A stretch of 64,000 nucleotides of DNA from Pseudomonadaceae bacterium (GCA_030602315.1 JAUVZY010000011.1:30962-94961); one strand, 5' to 3'; counted from the stretch's first letter, positions 1-7,407 are shown. Notes: generated by a model not told the origin, from the letters alone. Numbers and translations: made by a program.

Positions 1-2
1 CA

Positions 3-536
3 CTGATGCACGCGCTCAATGTCGCCTATGACGTGGAGGAGGAGCGCTCAGGCTGGAAGCTGTTTCTGCTCTCGCTGGTCAACACCATCGGCCTGGCCGT
101 GATGCTGCTGGCGGCCGCCGCACTGATGCTGATGGGGCCGCAGATCGTCGAATGGCTGGCCGGCCAGATCGGCCTGCGCGAGCTGTTCGTCACCCTCTGG
201 ACCTGGCTGCGCTGGCCGGTCGCCATCGTGCTGCTGATGCTGGCCGTGGCGGTGATCTACTACGTGGCGCCGGACGTGGAGCAGAGATTCCGCTTCATCA
301 CCCCAGGCTCGGTGATCGCCGTGCTGGTGTGGATTCTCGCCTCGCTGGCCTTCGGCTTCTATGTGCAGAACTTCGGCGACTACAACGCCACCTACGGCAG
401 CATCGGCGCCATCATCGTTCTGCTGTTGTATTTCTACATCTCGGCGCTGGTGCTGCTCTTGGGCGCCGAACTGAACGCGGTGATCGAGCACGCCTCGGTC
501 GAGGGCAAGAACAAGGGCGAGAAAGAGGTCGACTGA
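3..536 (+). CDS. YihY/BrkB-family inner-membrane protein, C-terminal part (5' end outside window)
   Basis: The reading frame is open from the first bases of the window, so the gene begins upstream and only about the last 178 residues are visible. Three to four strongly hydrophobic segments alternate with short loops. The stretch YVAPDVEQRFRFITPGSVIA, followed by YNATYGSIGAIIVLLLYFYI, is typical of the BrkB/YihY family (once annotated as RNase BN), a polytopic inner-membrane family of uncertain role. The C-terminus is a short charged cytoplasmic tail (EGKNKGEKEVD). The next gene starts about 90 bp downstream on the same strand with its own Shine-Dalgarno, so coupling is unproven. Family assignment is firm; function is not. 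Confidence 0.85.
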   Translation: MMHALNVAYDVEEERSGWKLFLLSLVNTIGLAVMLLAAAALMLMGPQIVEWLAGQIGLRELFVTLWTWLRWPVAIVLLMLAVAVIYYVAPDVEQRFRFITPGSVIAVLVWILASLAFGFYVQNFGDYNATYGSIGAIIVLLLYFYISALVLLLGAELNAVIEHASVEGKNKGEKEVD

Positions 537-626
537 AGGCAAGCCGGCGAACCGAGGCTGACCGGCCAGGGTCCATTGGAGGTCGTCAGCAGCGGTGATC
601 GACGGCGATCTACCGGAGAAGCCACC

Positions 627-1742
627 TTGCATATCGCCGATATGACCATGTTCTACGCCACCGCCAGTGGTGGCGTGCGCACTTATCTGGACGCCAAGCA
701 TCGCCGGCTGAAGCTTTATCCGGGCGTCCGCCACAGCGTGCTGGTGCCCGGCCGGCGCTATGCCCACGAGGCCGGCCTGCACAGGGTGCCGGCGCCGTTG
801 CTGCCGTTCAGCCGTGGCCACCGCTTTCCGCTGCGCCGCGCGCCGTGGCGCGATCTGCTCCAGGCCCTGCGCCCGGAGCTGATCGAGGTCGGCGACCCGT
901 ATGTCACCGCCTGGGCGGCACTGGATGCCGGCCGGCGCCTGGGCATCCCGGTGGTCGGCTTCTACCATTCCGACCTGCCCCTGCTGGCCAGTAACCGCTT
1001 CGGCCAGTGGGCAGGACGGCGCTGCGATCCCTACGTGGTCAAGCTCTACCGCCAGTTCAACCGCGTCCTCGCCCCCAGCACGGTGGTGGCCGACAAGCTC
1101 GAAGCGCTGGGCCTGCAGAGCGTATTCATCCAGCCGTTGGGCGTGGACCTTGACCTGTTCAATCCGCAGCACTGCGACGACACCCTGCGCCAGCGCCTGC
1201 GCCTGCCGGACCACACCCGCCTGCTGGTGTACGCCGGGCGCGGCGCCCGTGAAAAGAACCTGCCAGTGCTGCTGGAAACCATGCGTCGGCTCGGCGCGCC
1301 CTACCACCTGCTGCTGATCGGCTCGGGCATGCCACGCCGGGTGCCGGCCAATGTCAGCGTGCTGCGCCGCTTCTGCCCGGCGCAGGAAGTGGCCCGCCTG
1401 GTAGCCAGCTGCGATGTGTTCCTGCATGCCGGCACGCAGGAAACCTTCGGCCTGGTGGCGCTGGAGGCGATGGCCTGCGGACTGCCGGTGGTCGCCGCCA
1501 ACGCCGGCGCACTGCCGGAGATCGTGCCGTTCTTCGCCGGACGCGTATGCGAGCCGTTCGATCCGGCGTCCATGGCCGCCGCGGTGCGCGAGGTCTACGA
1601 GGCCGACCCCTACCTGCTGGGCCGCAAGGCACGCCAACACGTCGAAGCGCACCACGCCTGGGATGCGGTGGTCGCCGGGCTGATCACCCACTATCAGGCA
1701 GTGCTGGGCTCGGTCGAGCTGCCGGTCGCGGTACATGGCTGA
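627..1742 (+). CDS. Glycosyltransferase family 4 (GT-B fold)
   Basis: A retaining GT-B glycosyltransferase of about 371 residues. The N-terminal Rossmann domain starts HIADMTMFYATASGGVRTYL, with the glycine-rich donor/acceptor loop GGVRTY. The C-terminal domain carries the E-x7-E motif of GT4 enzymes (ETFGLVALE) followed by MACGLPVVAANAGALPEIV. I chose the TTG at 627 because it follows GGAGAAG at normal spacing and begins at the family's usual N-terminus; the upstream ATG at 576 adds a low-complexity Arg-rich leader. The stop overlaps the next gene (ATG at 1735) by 8 bp, so the deacetylase-like gene is translationally coupled. Context suggests a cell-surface glycan or glycolipid; substrate unknown. 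Confidence 0.85.
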   Translation: MHIADMTMFYATASGGVRTYLDAKHRRLKLYPGVRHSVLVPGRRYAHEAGLHRVPAPLLPFSRGHRFPLRRAPWRDLLQALRPELIEVGDPYVTAWAALDAGRRLGIPVVGFYHSDLPLLASNRFGQWAGRRCDPYVVKLYRQFNRVLAPSTVVADKLEALGLQSVFIQPLGVDLDLFNPQHCDDTLRQRLRLPDHTRLLVYAGRGAREKNLPVLLETMRRLGAPYHLLLIGSGMPRRVPANVSVLRRFCPAQEVARLVASCDVFLHAGTQETFGLVALEAMACGLPVVAANAGALPEIVPFFAGRVCEPFDPASMAAAVREVYEADPYLLGRKARQHVEAHHAWDAVVAGLITHYQAVLGSVELPVAVHG

Positions 1743-2496
1743 ACGCTCGGTCGTCATCGAACTGCATGACGTGACGCCCGCCAGCTGGTTCGATTACCAC
1801 GAGTTCGTCGCCCAGCTGGACGCCCTCGGCCCACTGCCGCTCAGCTGGCTGGTGGTGCCTGACTTCCACCGCCGCACCCCGCTCGAGCGCGCCCCCACCT
1901 TCTGCCGTGCCCTCGAAGCGCGACTGGCGCGTGGTGACGAGCTGCTGCTGCACGGCTACGCCCACGCCGACGAAGCCGCCCCGCCGCGCACGCCGAAGGA
2001 CTGGCTGCGGCGCCGGCTGTACACCCACGAAGGCGAGTTCGCCGCCCTGGACGAAGCCGAAGCGGCGCGGCGCATCGCCGCCGGTCAGGCGCTGTTCGAG
2101 CGACTCGGCTGGCCGCTGCACGGCTTCGTCGCCCCCGGCTGGCTGCTCGGTTCGGGCGCCCGCCGGGCGCTGGCCCGCTCGGGCCTGGCCTACACCAGCG
2201 ACCGACAGGCCCTACTGCGCCTGCCGCAGTTCGAATCGCTACCGGCACCGGCGCTGGTCTGGAGTGCCCGCAGCGCCGCCCGCCGTGTGCTCTCGCAGAT
2301 CTACTGCGCGCAGCTGCTCGAACGACACCGCAAAAGCCCCGTGCTGCGGCTGGCGCTGCATCCGGCTGACCTGCGCCACCAGCAGGCGCGCCGCTACTGG
2401 CTGATCACCGTCGAACGCCTGCTCGCCGACGGACGCCGCGCCCGTACCTGCGCCGCGTGGCTGGGCCAGCGATCGGCAGCGGCCTCGGCAGCATGA
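1735..2496 (+). CDS. DUF2334-type polysaccharide deacetylase-like protein
   Basis: A 253-residue protein whose N-terminus, SVVIELHDVTPASWFDYHEF, matches the DUF2334 branch of the NodB/polysaccharide-deacetylase superfamily. The HD pair in ELHDVTP and the later LLLHGYAH are the likely metal-site residues. No signal peptide is evident. It overlaps the glycosyltransferase by 8 bp and the following membrane-protein gene by ATGA, so the three form one translationally coupled operon. By context it would modify the sugar added by the upstream glycosyltransferase, for example by N-deacetylation. That is inference; many DUF2334 proteins have no assigned substrate. Confidence 0.75.
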   Translation: MAERSVVIELHDVTPASWFDYHEFVAQLDALGPLPLSWLVVPDFHRRTPLERAPTFCRALEARLARGDELLLHGYAHADEAAPPRTPKDWLRRRLYTHEGEFAALDEAEAARRIAAGQALFERLGWPLHGFVAPGWLLGSGARRALARSGLAYTSDRQALLRLPQFESLPAPALVWSARSAARRVLSQIYCAQLLERHRKSPVLRLALHPADLRHQQARRYWLITVERLLADGRRARTCAAWLGQRSAAASAA

Positions 2497-3485
2497 GCCG
2501 CGGGCTCTGGCTGCTGGCCGGCGCACTGCTGGTCGCCCTGTTGGTGCCGCTGCTGCTCGGCGGCAGCGGCCTGTTCGGGCGGCTGGCGAACTTCCCGGCG
2601 GACCTGCTGCTACTGATGCTGGGCATGGTGCTGCTCGGCTGGCTGCTCAACAGCCTGCGCCTGCAGTTGCTGCTGGGCCCACGGCGCCCGCCGCCGTTGC
2701 GCGCCTTCGGCATCGTTATCGCCACCGAATTCGCCATCTGCGCGACCCCCGCCGGCGCCGGCGGCGCACTGACCATGATGGTTCTACTGATGCGCCAAGG
2801 CATCACGGCCGCGCGCGGCACGGCGGTATTTGCCGTCGAGCAGCTGTGCGACCTCGCATTCTTTGCCTGTGCACTGATCGGCGTGCTGTTCTACGCCATG
2901 ACCCATGCCGTCAGCACCCGCCTCGCCGGCCTGCTGGCGCTGGCCGCGTTCCTGATGATCGGCGCGCTGGTGCTGCTGGCGCTGCTCGGACGCTTCCATC
3001 GCCAGGTGTTTCGCTTCAACGGCTGGCTGATCGGCCGACTCGGCGCCAAGCCTCGCTTCAAGCGGCGCTGGGCCAGACGCCTGCTGGGCTTTCGCAACGC
3101 GCTGGGCGAGTCGCTCAGCCTGCCGTGGGCGATCCTGCTCGGCGTGTTCGCCCTCACCGTGATCCACTGGCTGCTGCGCTACAGCGTGCTCTACCTGACC
3201 CTGCGCGGGCTGGGCAGCGAGCTGGCCTGGGCCTGGACCTTCGTGGTGCAGATCCTTGCCCTTACCGCCGGCCAGTTCAGCCTGCTGCCGGGAGGCGCCG
3301 GCAGCGCCGAGCTGGCCGCCGCCGCCCTGCTCGCGCCACTGGTCGGCAAATCGTCCAGCGCAGCGGCCATCGTCATCTGGCGCTTCGTCACCTACTACTT
3401 CTACCTGATCGCCGGAGCGCCGGTGTTTCTGCACCTGGCCGGCCGACCGCTGCTGCGCAAGCTGGTTCGTACACGCCAGCGATAA
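2493..3485 (+). CDS. Lysylphosphatidylglycerol synthase TM region/UPF0104 family membrane protein
   Basis: A 330-residue polytopic protein with about eight hydrophobic segments, resembling the membrane (flippase) half of MprF and the YbhN/UPF0104 family. Recognisable family stretches are IATEFAICATPAGAGGALTM and GQFSLLPGGAGSAELAAAAL. There is no C-terminal aminoacyl-transferase domain, so it is not a lipid aminoacylase. The ATG at 2493 overlaps the upstream TGA as ATGA, which fixes the start and implies coupling; an upstream ATG at 2457 would only extend into the previous gene. Likely job: moving or organising the lipid-linked product of the two upstream enzymes. That is inferred from operon structure. 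Confidence 0.8.
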   Translation: MSRGLWLLAGALLVALLVPLLLGGSGLFGRLANFPADLLLLMLGMVLLGWLLNSLRLQLLLGPRRPPPLRAFGIVIATEFAICATPAGAGGALTMMVLLMRQGITAARGTAVFAVEQLCDLAFFACALIGVLFYAMTHAVSTRLAGLLALAAFLMIGALVLLALLGRFHRQVFRFNGWLIGRLGAKPRFKRRWARRLLGFRNALGESLSLPWAILLGVFALTVIHWLLRYSVLYLTLRGLGSELAWAWTFVVQILALTAGQFSLLPGGAGSAELAAAALLAPLVGKSSSAAAIVIWRFVTYYFYLIAGAPVFLHLAGRPLLRKLVRTRQR

Positions 3486-3499
3486 CTGCCGAACGGCCG

Positions 3500-3527
3500 G
3501 AACGCTGTCAGCCCGGGCCAGTCAACC
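3500..3527 (+). promoter_or_regulatory. Candidate ECF-sigma (AlgU/RpoE-like) promoter for the CsbD gene
   Basis: GAACGC at 3500-3505, then exactly 16 nt, then TCAACC at 3522-3527, resembles the GAACTT-N16/17-TCtgA type recognised by AlgU in Pseudomonas. It lies 30 bp before the ATG at 3558. The same arrangement (GAACTC-N16-TCACC) occurs ahead of the 7136-4989 operon, which makes each more credible. Confidence 0.35.
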
Positions 3528-3557
3528 GACTGAACCCATCCCAAGAGGAGCGCTGCC

Positions 3558-3749
3558 ATGACCAGCGGAACCGACAAGATGAAAGGCAACCTCAACGAAG
3601 CCATGGGCAAAACCAAGCAGGGCCTCGGCGAGGCAACCGACAACGAACGCCTGCGCCGCGAAGGCGAGCACCAGGAAATCCGCGGCGACGCCCAGCAGAT
3701 CAAGGGCGATGCGAAGGAGCGGGTAAAACGCAACGTTGACGACCTGTGA
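3558..3749 (+). CDS. CsbD-family stress protein
   Basis: A 63-residue, very hydrophilic protein with the CsbD pattern: MKGNLNEAMGKTKQGLGEAT followed by a Lys/Glu/Asp-rich amphipathic stretch and EIRGDAQQIKGDAKERVKRN. CsbD proteins accumulate under general or osmotic stress in bacteria; their mechanism is unknown. A clear Shine-Dalgarno (AAGAGGAG) precedes the ATG. It is monocistronic here: a preceding ECF-like promoter lies in the 72-bp gap, and a GC-rich hairpin follows the stop. Length is normal for the family. Confidence 0.9.
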   Translation: MTSGTDKMKGNLNEAMGKTKQGLGEATDNERLRREGEHQEIRGDAQQIKGDAKERVKRNVDDL

Positions 3750-3756
3750 CCCAGGC

Positions 3757-3783
3757 GGCGCCCGGCCAGCCGCGCCGGGCGCC
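3757..3783 (+). terminator. Hairpin after csbD, possible terminator
   Basis: GGCGCCCGG at 3757-3765 pairs perfectly with CCGGGCGCC at 3775-3783 across a 9-nt loop, 7 bp after the CsbD stop codon. There is no U-tract, so efficiency as an intrinsic terminator is uncertain. Confidence 0.45.
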
Positions 3784-4069
3784 ACGCGCCTACCGACCCG
3801 CGCGATCGTCCGATCGCCCGCCCACCGAAAGCCCCATCGGCTCGGCCACCCTGCCCTCACCGGCACCCGCGACAACGCACACCGAGCAACTTCGCGCGCC
3901 ATCTCGCCATTAAAAAACTGCGCAAGAAGTTGCGCCGACAGTTATCGCGCAGCGAAGTTCAACAGGGCAGAAAGATTGGTACTACACGGGATACGCGCTA
4001 ACGGACAGTTGGCGATAAGACAGGCCGACAAGGCGATCGCAAAGACCGCCTCGCCTGGAGATTAATGCA
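3784..4069. other. Gene-free interval between the CsbD gene and the low-GC secreted protein gene
   Basis: After the CsbD hairpin the composition falls from GC-rich to mixed. I see no supported coding frame; the only long open frame (3736-4065, +) lacks a ribosome binding site and protein-like composition. This is simply the 3' flank of two convergent genes. Confidence 0.5.
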
Positions 4070-4396
4070 CTAGTTGAACTTGACTTCGCGGCGCGGAACT
4101 TCGGTAACCAATGCCATGCCGGAGTCGGCGTACAGCCGGAAGGTGATCTGTTCGCCCTTGTCGATCCAGCAACCATCGGCCAACTTTTCCGCCTGGCCCG
4201 CGGACATGTAGAACGCCGCGGCGCGCTTGTGCCCCTGACAGGAAGCATGCGCGGCAGCCCCGTCGTAGAGGTAAATCACCCGGCTCTCGTTGGCCTGAAC
4301 CGGGGTGACATGTTGACCAATCGCACTGTCGGCCTCGGCGGCGAAACTCTGCGAAGTGAATGCGAACGCAACGGCGGTAAATATAATATTTTTCAT
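4070..4396 (-). CDS. Small secreted/periplasmic protein of unknown function, low GC
   Basis: A 108-residue protein with a classic signal peptide (MKNIIFTAVAFAFTSQSFAA, likely cut near residue 19-20). The mature part is about 88 residues with two cysteines (ASCQGH and DGCWID) that could form one disulfide. I recognise no family. Its start region and upstream flank are conspicuously AT-rich compared with the neighbourhood (runs such as AATATAATATTTTTC), unlike the core genes here. It is monocistronic, and the tRNA-Thr gene lies about 430 bp away with its 3' end facing this gene. Composition and position suggest a recently acquired accessory gene. No clear Shine-Dalgarno is visible. Confidence 0.6.
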   Translation of the reverse strand: MKNIIFTAVAFAFTSQSFAAEADSAIGQHVTPVQANESRVIYLYDGAAAHASCQGHKRAAAFYMSAGQAEKLADGCWIDKGEQITFRLYADSGMALVTEVPRREVKFN

Positions 4397-4781
4397 TTCG
4401 GGTTATCTGTTTCTTGGCTTCGTCAGTTAGCGAAGACGGTTGGAGTGCAAAGGCGCGGATTCTCTCGCGTCAAACACGACAATTCGTAGCGACTGTTTGG
4501 CAATCACGCGATCTTCTTCACGAAATTACGCATTTGTTCTGAGCGCGGCGTTTATTCGAAAAGTAACTGCGCACAATTTCTGGTCACGCTTTTGCGCACC
4601 GACATTGCCGGCGCCTCTTGAACAATGACCCTATCCGGGTAAACGCCATTGCAGGCGCAGTCTGGCTGCCCACGGCGGCAAGGTAAGCGGTGGCGGATGG
4701 ACGACCCTGTCCTGGCGAACTCCATTTGAGCGGTGAAGGCGACGGCGGCGGACCGACCGGCGGAGAAAAAACGCAGACAAC
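4397..4781. other. AT-rich gene-free interval upstream of the 4396-4070 gene
   Basis: About 385 bp without a convincing gene. Positions roughly 4380-4620 are much richer in A+T than the surroundings, then GC rises toward the tRNA. The short open frames here (4229-4489, 4440-4628) lack start signals and pseudomonad codon usage. It presumably holds the promoter of the minus-strand secreted-protein gene. Confidence 0.5.
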
Positions 4782-4813
4782 AAAAAAGGCCCGCATCGCT
4801 GGGGGCCTTTTTT
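4782..4813 (-). terminator. Intrinsic terminator following tRNA-Thr (bidirectional)
   Basis: AAAAAAGGCCC (4782-4792) pairs with GGGCCTTTTTT (4803-4813) around a 10-nt loop. Read on the minus strand it lies 9 bp beyond the tRNA 3' end and is followed by a U-tract. The A and T runs on both sides make it potentially bidirectional. Confidence 0.85.
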
Positions 4814-4822
4814 TGTTATGGG

Positions 4823-4898
4823 TGGTGCCGGTGAAAGGAATCGAACCCTCGACCTTCTCATTACGAATGAGCTGCTCTACCGACTGAGCTACACCGGC
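4823..4898 (-). tRNA. tRNA-Thr (anticodon CGT)
   Basis: A complete 76-nt tRNA read on the minus strand from 4898 to 4823. The acceptor stem GCCGGTG pairs with CACCGGC and the CCA end is encoded. The D-arm contains AGCTCAGTCGGTAGAGC, the anticodon stem-loop has loop TTCGTAA, and the T-arm loop is GTTCGATTC. The anticodon CGT occupies 4865-4863 and reads the threonine codon ACG. It lies downstream of the minus-strand operon 7136-4989 and is followed by an intrinsic terminator. No repeat of its 3' end was found nearby, so there is no evidence of an integrated element. Confidence 0.97.
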
Positions 4899-4948
4899 AA
4901 ACCGGCGCGCATTATCCGGGCTTGCGGGCGAGGACTCAAGCCCCGTGA

Positions 4949-4978
4949 AGCGCCCGCCAGCAGGGGCCGGCGGGCGCT
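4949..4978 (-). terminator. GC-rich hairpin at the end of the 7136-4989 operon
   Basis: AGCGCCCGCC at 4949-4958 and GGCGGGCGCT at 4969-4978 form a perfect 10-bp stem with a 10-nt loop, 10 bp beyond the stop of the DUF3618 gene. No U-tract follows, so read-through into the tRNA gene is possible. Confidence 0.45.
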
Positions 4979-4988
4979 GGGTGGGGAC

Positions 4989-5780
4989 TCAGTGCGGACC
5001 GGCGGCGTGCTGGGTCTGCCCGTTACTGCGCTCCTGGCGCATCTGGGAGGCCACTTCCTCGGTCTTGGCACTGACCTGCTGGTAGCCTTCCTCGGCTTTC
5101 TGCCGCGCGCGCTCCTTCATCTGATCGCGGGTCTCGCCCATCAGCTCGTCTTCCCGACGGGTCGGTGGCAGGGCGGAGGCGAACAGCGCACCCAGCGCCA
5201 GACCGATGGCACCGAGGGCCAGCGGCTGCTCGGTACGCAGGCGCTCGTAACTGCTGCGGGCCCGGTCGGCACCATGGCGCAGACTTTCACCGGCATGGTG
5301 GGTCGATTCGCTGATGCGCATCCTGGCGCTGTTCACCGAGTCGCCCACCCGGGCACTGGCGTTGTGCATCGACTCGCCCACCCGATGGGTGGACTGGCTG
5401 ACGCTGTCACGCATGTGCGCCGCACGCTCCTTGGCCGCACCGCCGGTGTGGGACAGCTTGTCGCCCACCGAAGCGTGCGGCGCCGTGGCGTCGTAACGCG
5501 GTGGCTGGCGGTTCTGCCCGGCCATCAGCCAGGCGATGCCGATGCCGGTCAACAGCGTAGGCACCGGGTTGGCCTTGACCGTGTTGGTCAGGTTGTCGAA
5601 GAACTCGCCGCCGTTGCCGCGGGCGTAGCCCAGCACCCGGTCCATCATCTCGCCGGGCGACAGCTTGTGCTCGAGTTCCTCGACGATGTGGCTGATCTCG
5701 GCGCGCTGCTGGTCGATCTCGCGTTCGAGGGTCGCCGGGTCCTTCTGCGATTCGATCTCGATCTGGTTACGGGTGCTCAT
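4989..5780 (-). CDS. DUF3618 domain protein, membrane-associated
   Basis: A 263-residue protein. The N-terminal DUF3618 region (DPATLEREIDQQRAEISHIVEELEHKLSP) is followed by NPVPTLLTGIGIAWLMAG, a first hydrophobic segment. A long hydrophilic middle contains several loose 7-12 residue repeats built on DSVxxSTHxxGES / ARVGDSVNSARMRISES, probably helical. A second hydrophobic segment, PLALGAIGLALGALFASALP, lies near residue 205, with a charged helical tail. Last gene of a three-gene minus-strand operon; its start lies 14 bp inside the preceding gene. DUF3618 genes often sit beside holin-X-like genes in proteobacteria. Role unknown; probably envelope homeostasis under stress (inference). Confidence 0.8.
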   Translation of the reverse strand: MSTRNQIEIESQKDPATLEREIDQQRAEISHIVEELEHKLSPGEMMDRVLGYARGNGGEFFDNLTNTVKANPVPTLLTGIGIAWLMAGQNRQPPRYDATAPHASVGDKLSHTGGAAKERAAHMRDSVSQSTHRVGESMHNASARVGDSVNSARMRISESTHHAGESLRHGADRARSSYERLRTEQPLALGAIGLALGALFASALPPTRREDELMGETRDQMKERARQKAEEGYQQVSAKTEEVASQMRQERSNGQTQHAAGPH

Positions 5781-6300
5781 GGGCGTGCTCCCTTACGGCT
5801 TGCTTGTCTTTCTGCATGGAGTGCATGGTGCGCTCGGGCTTGAAAGAGGTCGCGGTGAACTTTTTCTTGCCGGCCGAGACCATGACCAGGCCGACGATGG
5901 CGGTCACGCCACCGACAATCAGCGCGGCGAGCCAGGGCTCGACTACGTTGGCCAGGCCGAACACCGCCGAGAGCAGCAGCATGATGAAACCGCCGAGCAG
6001 CACCGCGCCGCCGGCGGCGACGCTGCCCACGCCGCGCTTGGTCGCGCGCACCGACTCGGTCAGCTCGGCGCGCGCCAGCGCCAGCTCCTTGGTGAACAGC
6101 AACGGCACCTCACGACTGAGCTGGCGCAGCAGGCCGCCGACCGAGTTGTCGTGCTGGTGCACGTTGCCGCTGGGGCGGCTGTACTCGGTGGAGCGGTTGT
6201 GGTCGATCTGGGGATCGCCGAGGTGCTCGGCCGTGGTGGCATTGACCGTACCCGGACGCGGGTCGGCATGTTGGGTCGGTGTCTTGCGTTGCTGACTCAT
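5767..6300 (-). CDS. Phage-holin-superfamily-like (holin-X, DUF1469) inner-membrane protein
   Basis: A 177-residue protein with a hydrophilic N-terminal ~55 residues. Then comes the family signature SVGGLLRQLSREVPLLFTKELALARAELTESV and two adjacent transmembrane helices (GGAVLLGGFIMLLLSAVFGLA and WLAALIVGGVTAIVGLVMVSA). The name comes from sequence resemblance to holins; there is no phage context here. The ATG overlaps the upstream stop as ATGA, and its own 3' end overlaps the DUF3618 start by 14 bp, so all three genes are translationally coupled. This pairing with DUF3618 is widespread and chromosomal; the function is unassigned. Confidence 0.8.
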   Translation of the reverse strand: MSQQRKTPTQHADPRPGTVNATTAEHLGDPQIDHNRSTEYSRPSGNVHQHDNSVGGLLRQLSREVPLLFTKELALARAELTESVRATKRGVGSVAAGGAVLLGGFIMLLLSAVFGLANVVEPWLAALIVGGVTAIVGLVMVSAGKKKFTATSFKPERTMHSMQKDKQAVREHAHEHP

Positions 6301-7136
6301 GGCTGAAGACCTCCTTTGCCGTCACGGTTTACGTTGCTCGGCGTGGTGCCGGCATTGCGGATGCGCGGATCGCTGCGCGTGGTGACGCCGCTGGCCTTGT
6401 TGGTCGGGTTTTGCGTGGTGCTGCTGGTGGTCGCGTCCAGCGTGGTGGTGGTGCGCGTGGTGGTGCTGCTTACCCCTCCGGCGAGGGTGTCGGTGCGCGT
6501 GCCGCCGGCGTTGCTCACGCTCGCTGCGCTGGCGCCCGTCTCGCCCTGAGTCTGCCGCTTCATTTCGCCTTGACCGGCGCTATAGGTGTCACCCGGCGTG
6601 TGCGCGACCATGTCGCCCTGCTCGTGCTCGTCATGCAGCTCGTGCATACGATCACGCACCGGATGCCGCTCGTAATCGGCGGCGGTGTGCTGGCTGGAGG
6701 CCTTGGCAAAGCGCATCAGACCAAAACCGAGCGCCACGCTGCCGGCGATGAACAGGCCGGGGTTCTGCCGGGCGAGGCGGTTCACGTCACGAAACAGCTC
6801 GTCCACGCTCTTGCCACGCAGGTCGTCGGCAATGCGTTCCATGCCACCGGCCATGTTGGCGACGTAGCGCGACAGGCCGGGGCGGTCCCGCTCCAGATCA
6901 CTGGCAGCGGCCTTGACGCTCTGGGCGACCCGCGCCAGCTCGTCGGCACCGGTGCCGCGGTAGCGCTCGAGCTGGTCCTTGCCGGCGTGCTTGGCTTCGT
7001 CGCCGGCCTGGCGGGCCTTGTCCTTGATGTCCTCGGTCGCGTGCATGCTGTCCGCCCGCTCGGAAGAGCCGGTCGACATGGAGGGACTCGTCCGTGGCTG
7101 TCCGCCATAACCTGTAATTTCTTCGTCGGGTCTCAT
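6297..7136 (-). CDS. Uncharacterised operon leader protein, one membrane segment and a Thr-rich tail
   Basis: A 279-residue protein. The N-terminal half is a charged helical region (KDKARQAGDEAKHAGKDQLE ... VAQSVKAAASDLERD), weakly like apolipoprotein- or stress-type amphipathic proteins. A single hydrophobic segment (NPGLFIAGSVALGFGLMRFA) lies near residue 130. The last ~90 residues are low complexity, rich in Thr, Ser, Gly and Asn (STTTRTTTTLDATTSSTTQ) and presumably disordered. It starts the operon with DUF3618 and holin-X-like genes and overlaps the next start by ATGA. A candidate ECF promoter lies about 110 bp upstream. No enzymatic motif is visible. Confidence 0.7.
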   Translation of the reverse strand: MRPDEEITGYGGQPRTSPSMSTGSSERADSMHATEDIKDKARQAGDEAKHAGKDQLERYRGTGADELARVAQSVKAAASDLERDRPGLSRYVANMAGGMERIADDLRGKSVDELFRDVNRLARQNPGLFIAGSVALGFGLMRFAKASSQHTAADYERHPVRDRMHELHDEHEQGDMVAHTPGDTYSAGQGEMKRQTQGETGASAASVSNAGGTRTDTLAGGVSSTTTRTTTTLDATTSSTTQNPTNKASGVTTRSDPRIRNAGTTPSNVNRDGKGGLQP

Positions 7137-7246
7137 CTTCTGTCCACCTTCTTATGGCTGGGTCGATGACCACGATTCCGTGGGATACACAGTTCGCCCC
7201 GACAACTTCGAAGAGGCCTTACCGTGCGGTTTCGTCGTACATAAAA

Positions 7247-7274
7247 GGTGACCCGACCCTAAAAACCGAGTTCC
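7247..7274 (-). promoter_or_regulatory. Candidate ECF-sigma (AlgU/RpoE-like) promoter of the 7136-4989 operon
   Basis: On the minus strand GGAACTC (7274-7268) is followed, 16 nt after GAACTC, by TCACC (7251-7247). This is close to the AlgU-type GAACTT-N16/17-TCtgA pattern and nearly the same as the candidate upstream of the CsbD gene. It would leave a leader of about 100 nt before the ATG at 7136. Confidence 0.35.
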
Positions 7275-7310
7275 GCGCAAAATACCGGCGGATGACGAGC
7301 AGGCATATCA

Positions 7311-7324
7311 AGCAAGCGCTTGCT
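7311..7324. promoter_or_regulatory. Perfect 14-bp palindrome with LacI-family operator form
   Basis: AGCAAGCGCTTGCT at 7311-7324 is a perfect palindrome with a central CG, the layout typical of LacI/GalR-family operators. It sits between the GH5 gene terminator and the promoter of the 7136-4989 operon, 37 bp upstream of that promoter's -35. Which gene it serves, and whether a cognate regulator exists, cannot be told from this window. Confidence 0.35.
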
Positions 7325-7407
7325 AGTTGCTCTTCTGCCATATAAACGAAGCGACCAATTGCAACTTGGCCAGCTGCGATGTCAGCAACGCTGCAAACTC
7401 TCGCGCA

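Larger units (their letters stand above)
7137..7407. other. Intergenic region between the DUF3618 operon and the GH5 gene
   Basis: About 270 bp plus the adjacent terminator. It holds the candidate ECF promoter and the LacI-like palindrome listed separately. No open frame here has a plausible ribosome binding site. Confidence 0.5.

Noticed and set aside
48..1757. 569-codon minus-strand open frame opposite the BrkB and glycosyltransferase genes
   Set aside because: Shadow frame of GC-rich coding DNA; Gln/His/Arg-rich low-complexity protein with no domain or start signal, while the plus strand has clear families.
4229..4628. Plus-strand frames of 86 and 62 codons near the low-GC gene
   Set aside because: First is antisense to the signal-peptide gene; second lacks start signals and family resemblance.
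4823..4898. tRNA-Thr as an integration site with att duplication
   Set aside because: No second copy of the tRNA 3' end was found within the window.
5767..6300. Prophage remnant, suggested by the holin-like gene
   Set aside because: The gene is in a stress-type operon with DUF3618; no lysis, tail or integrase genes nearby.
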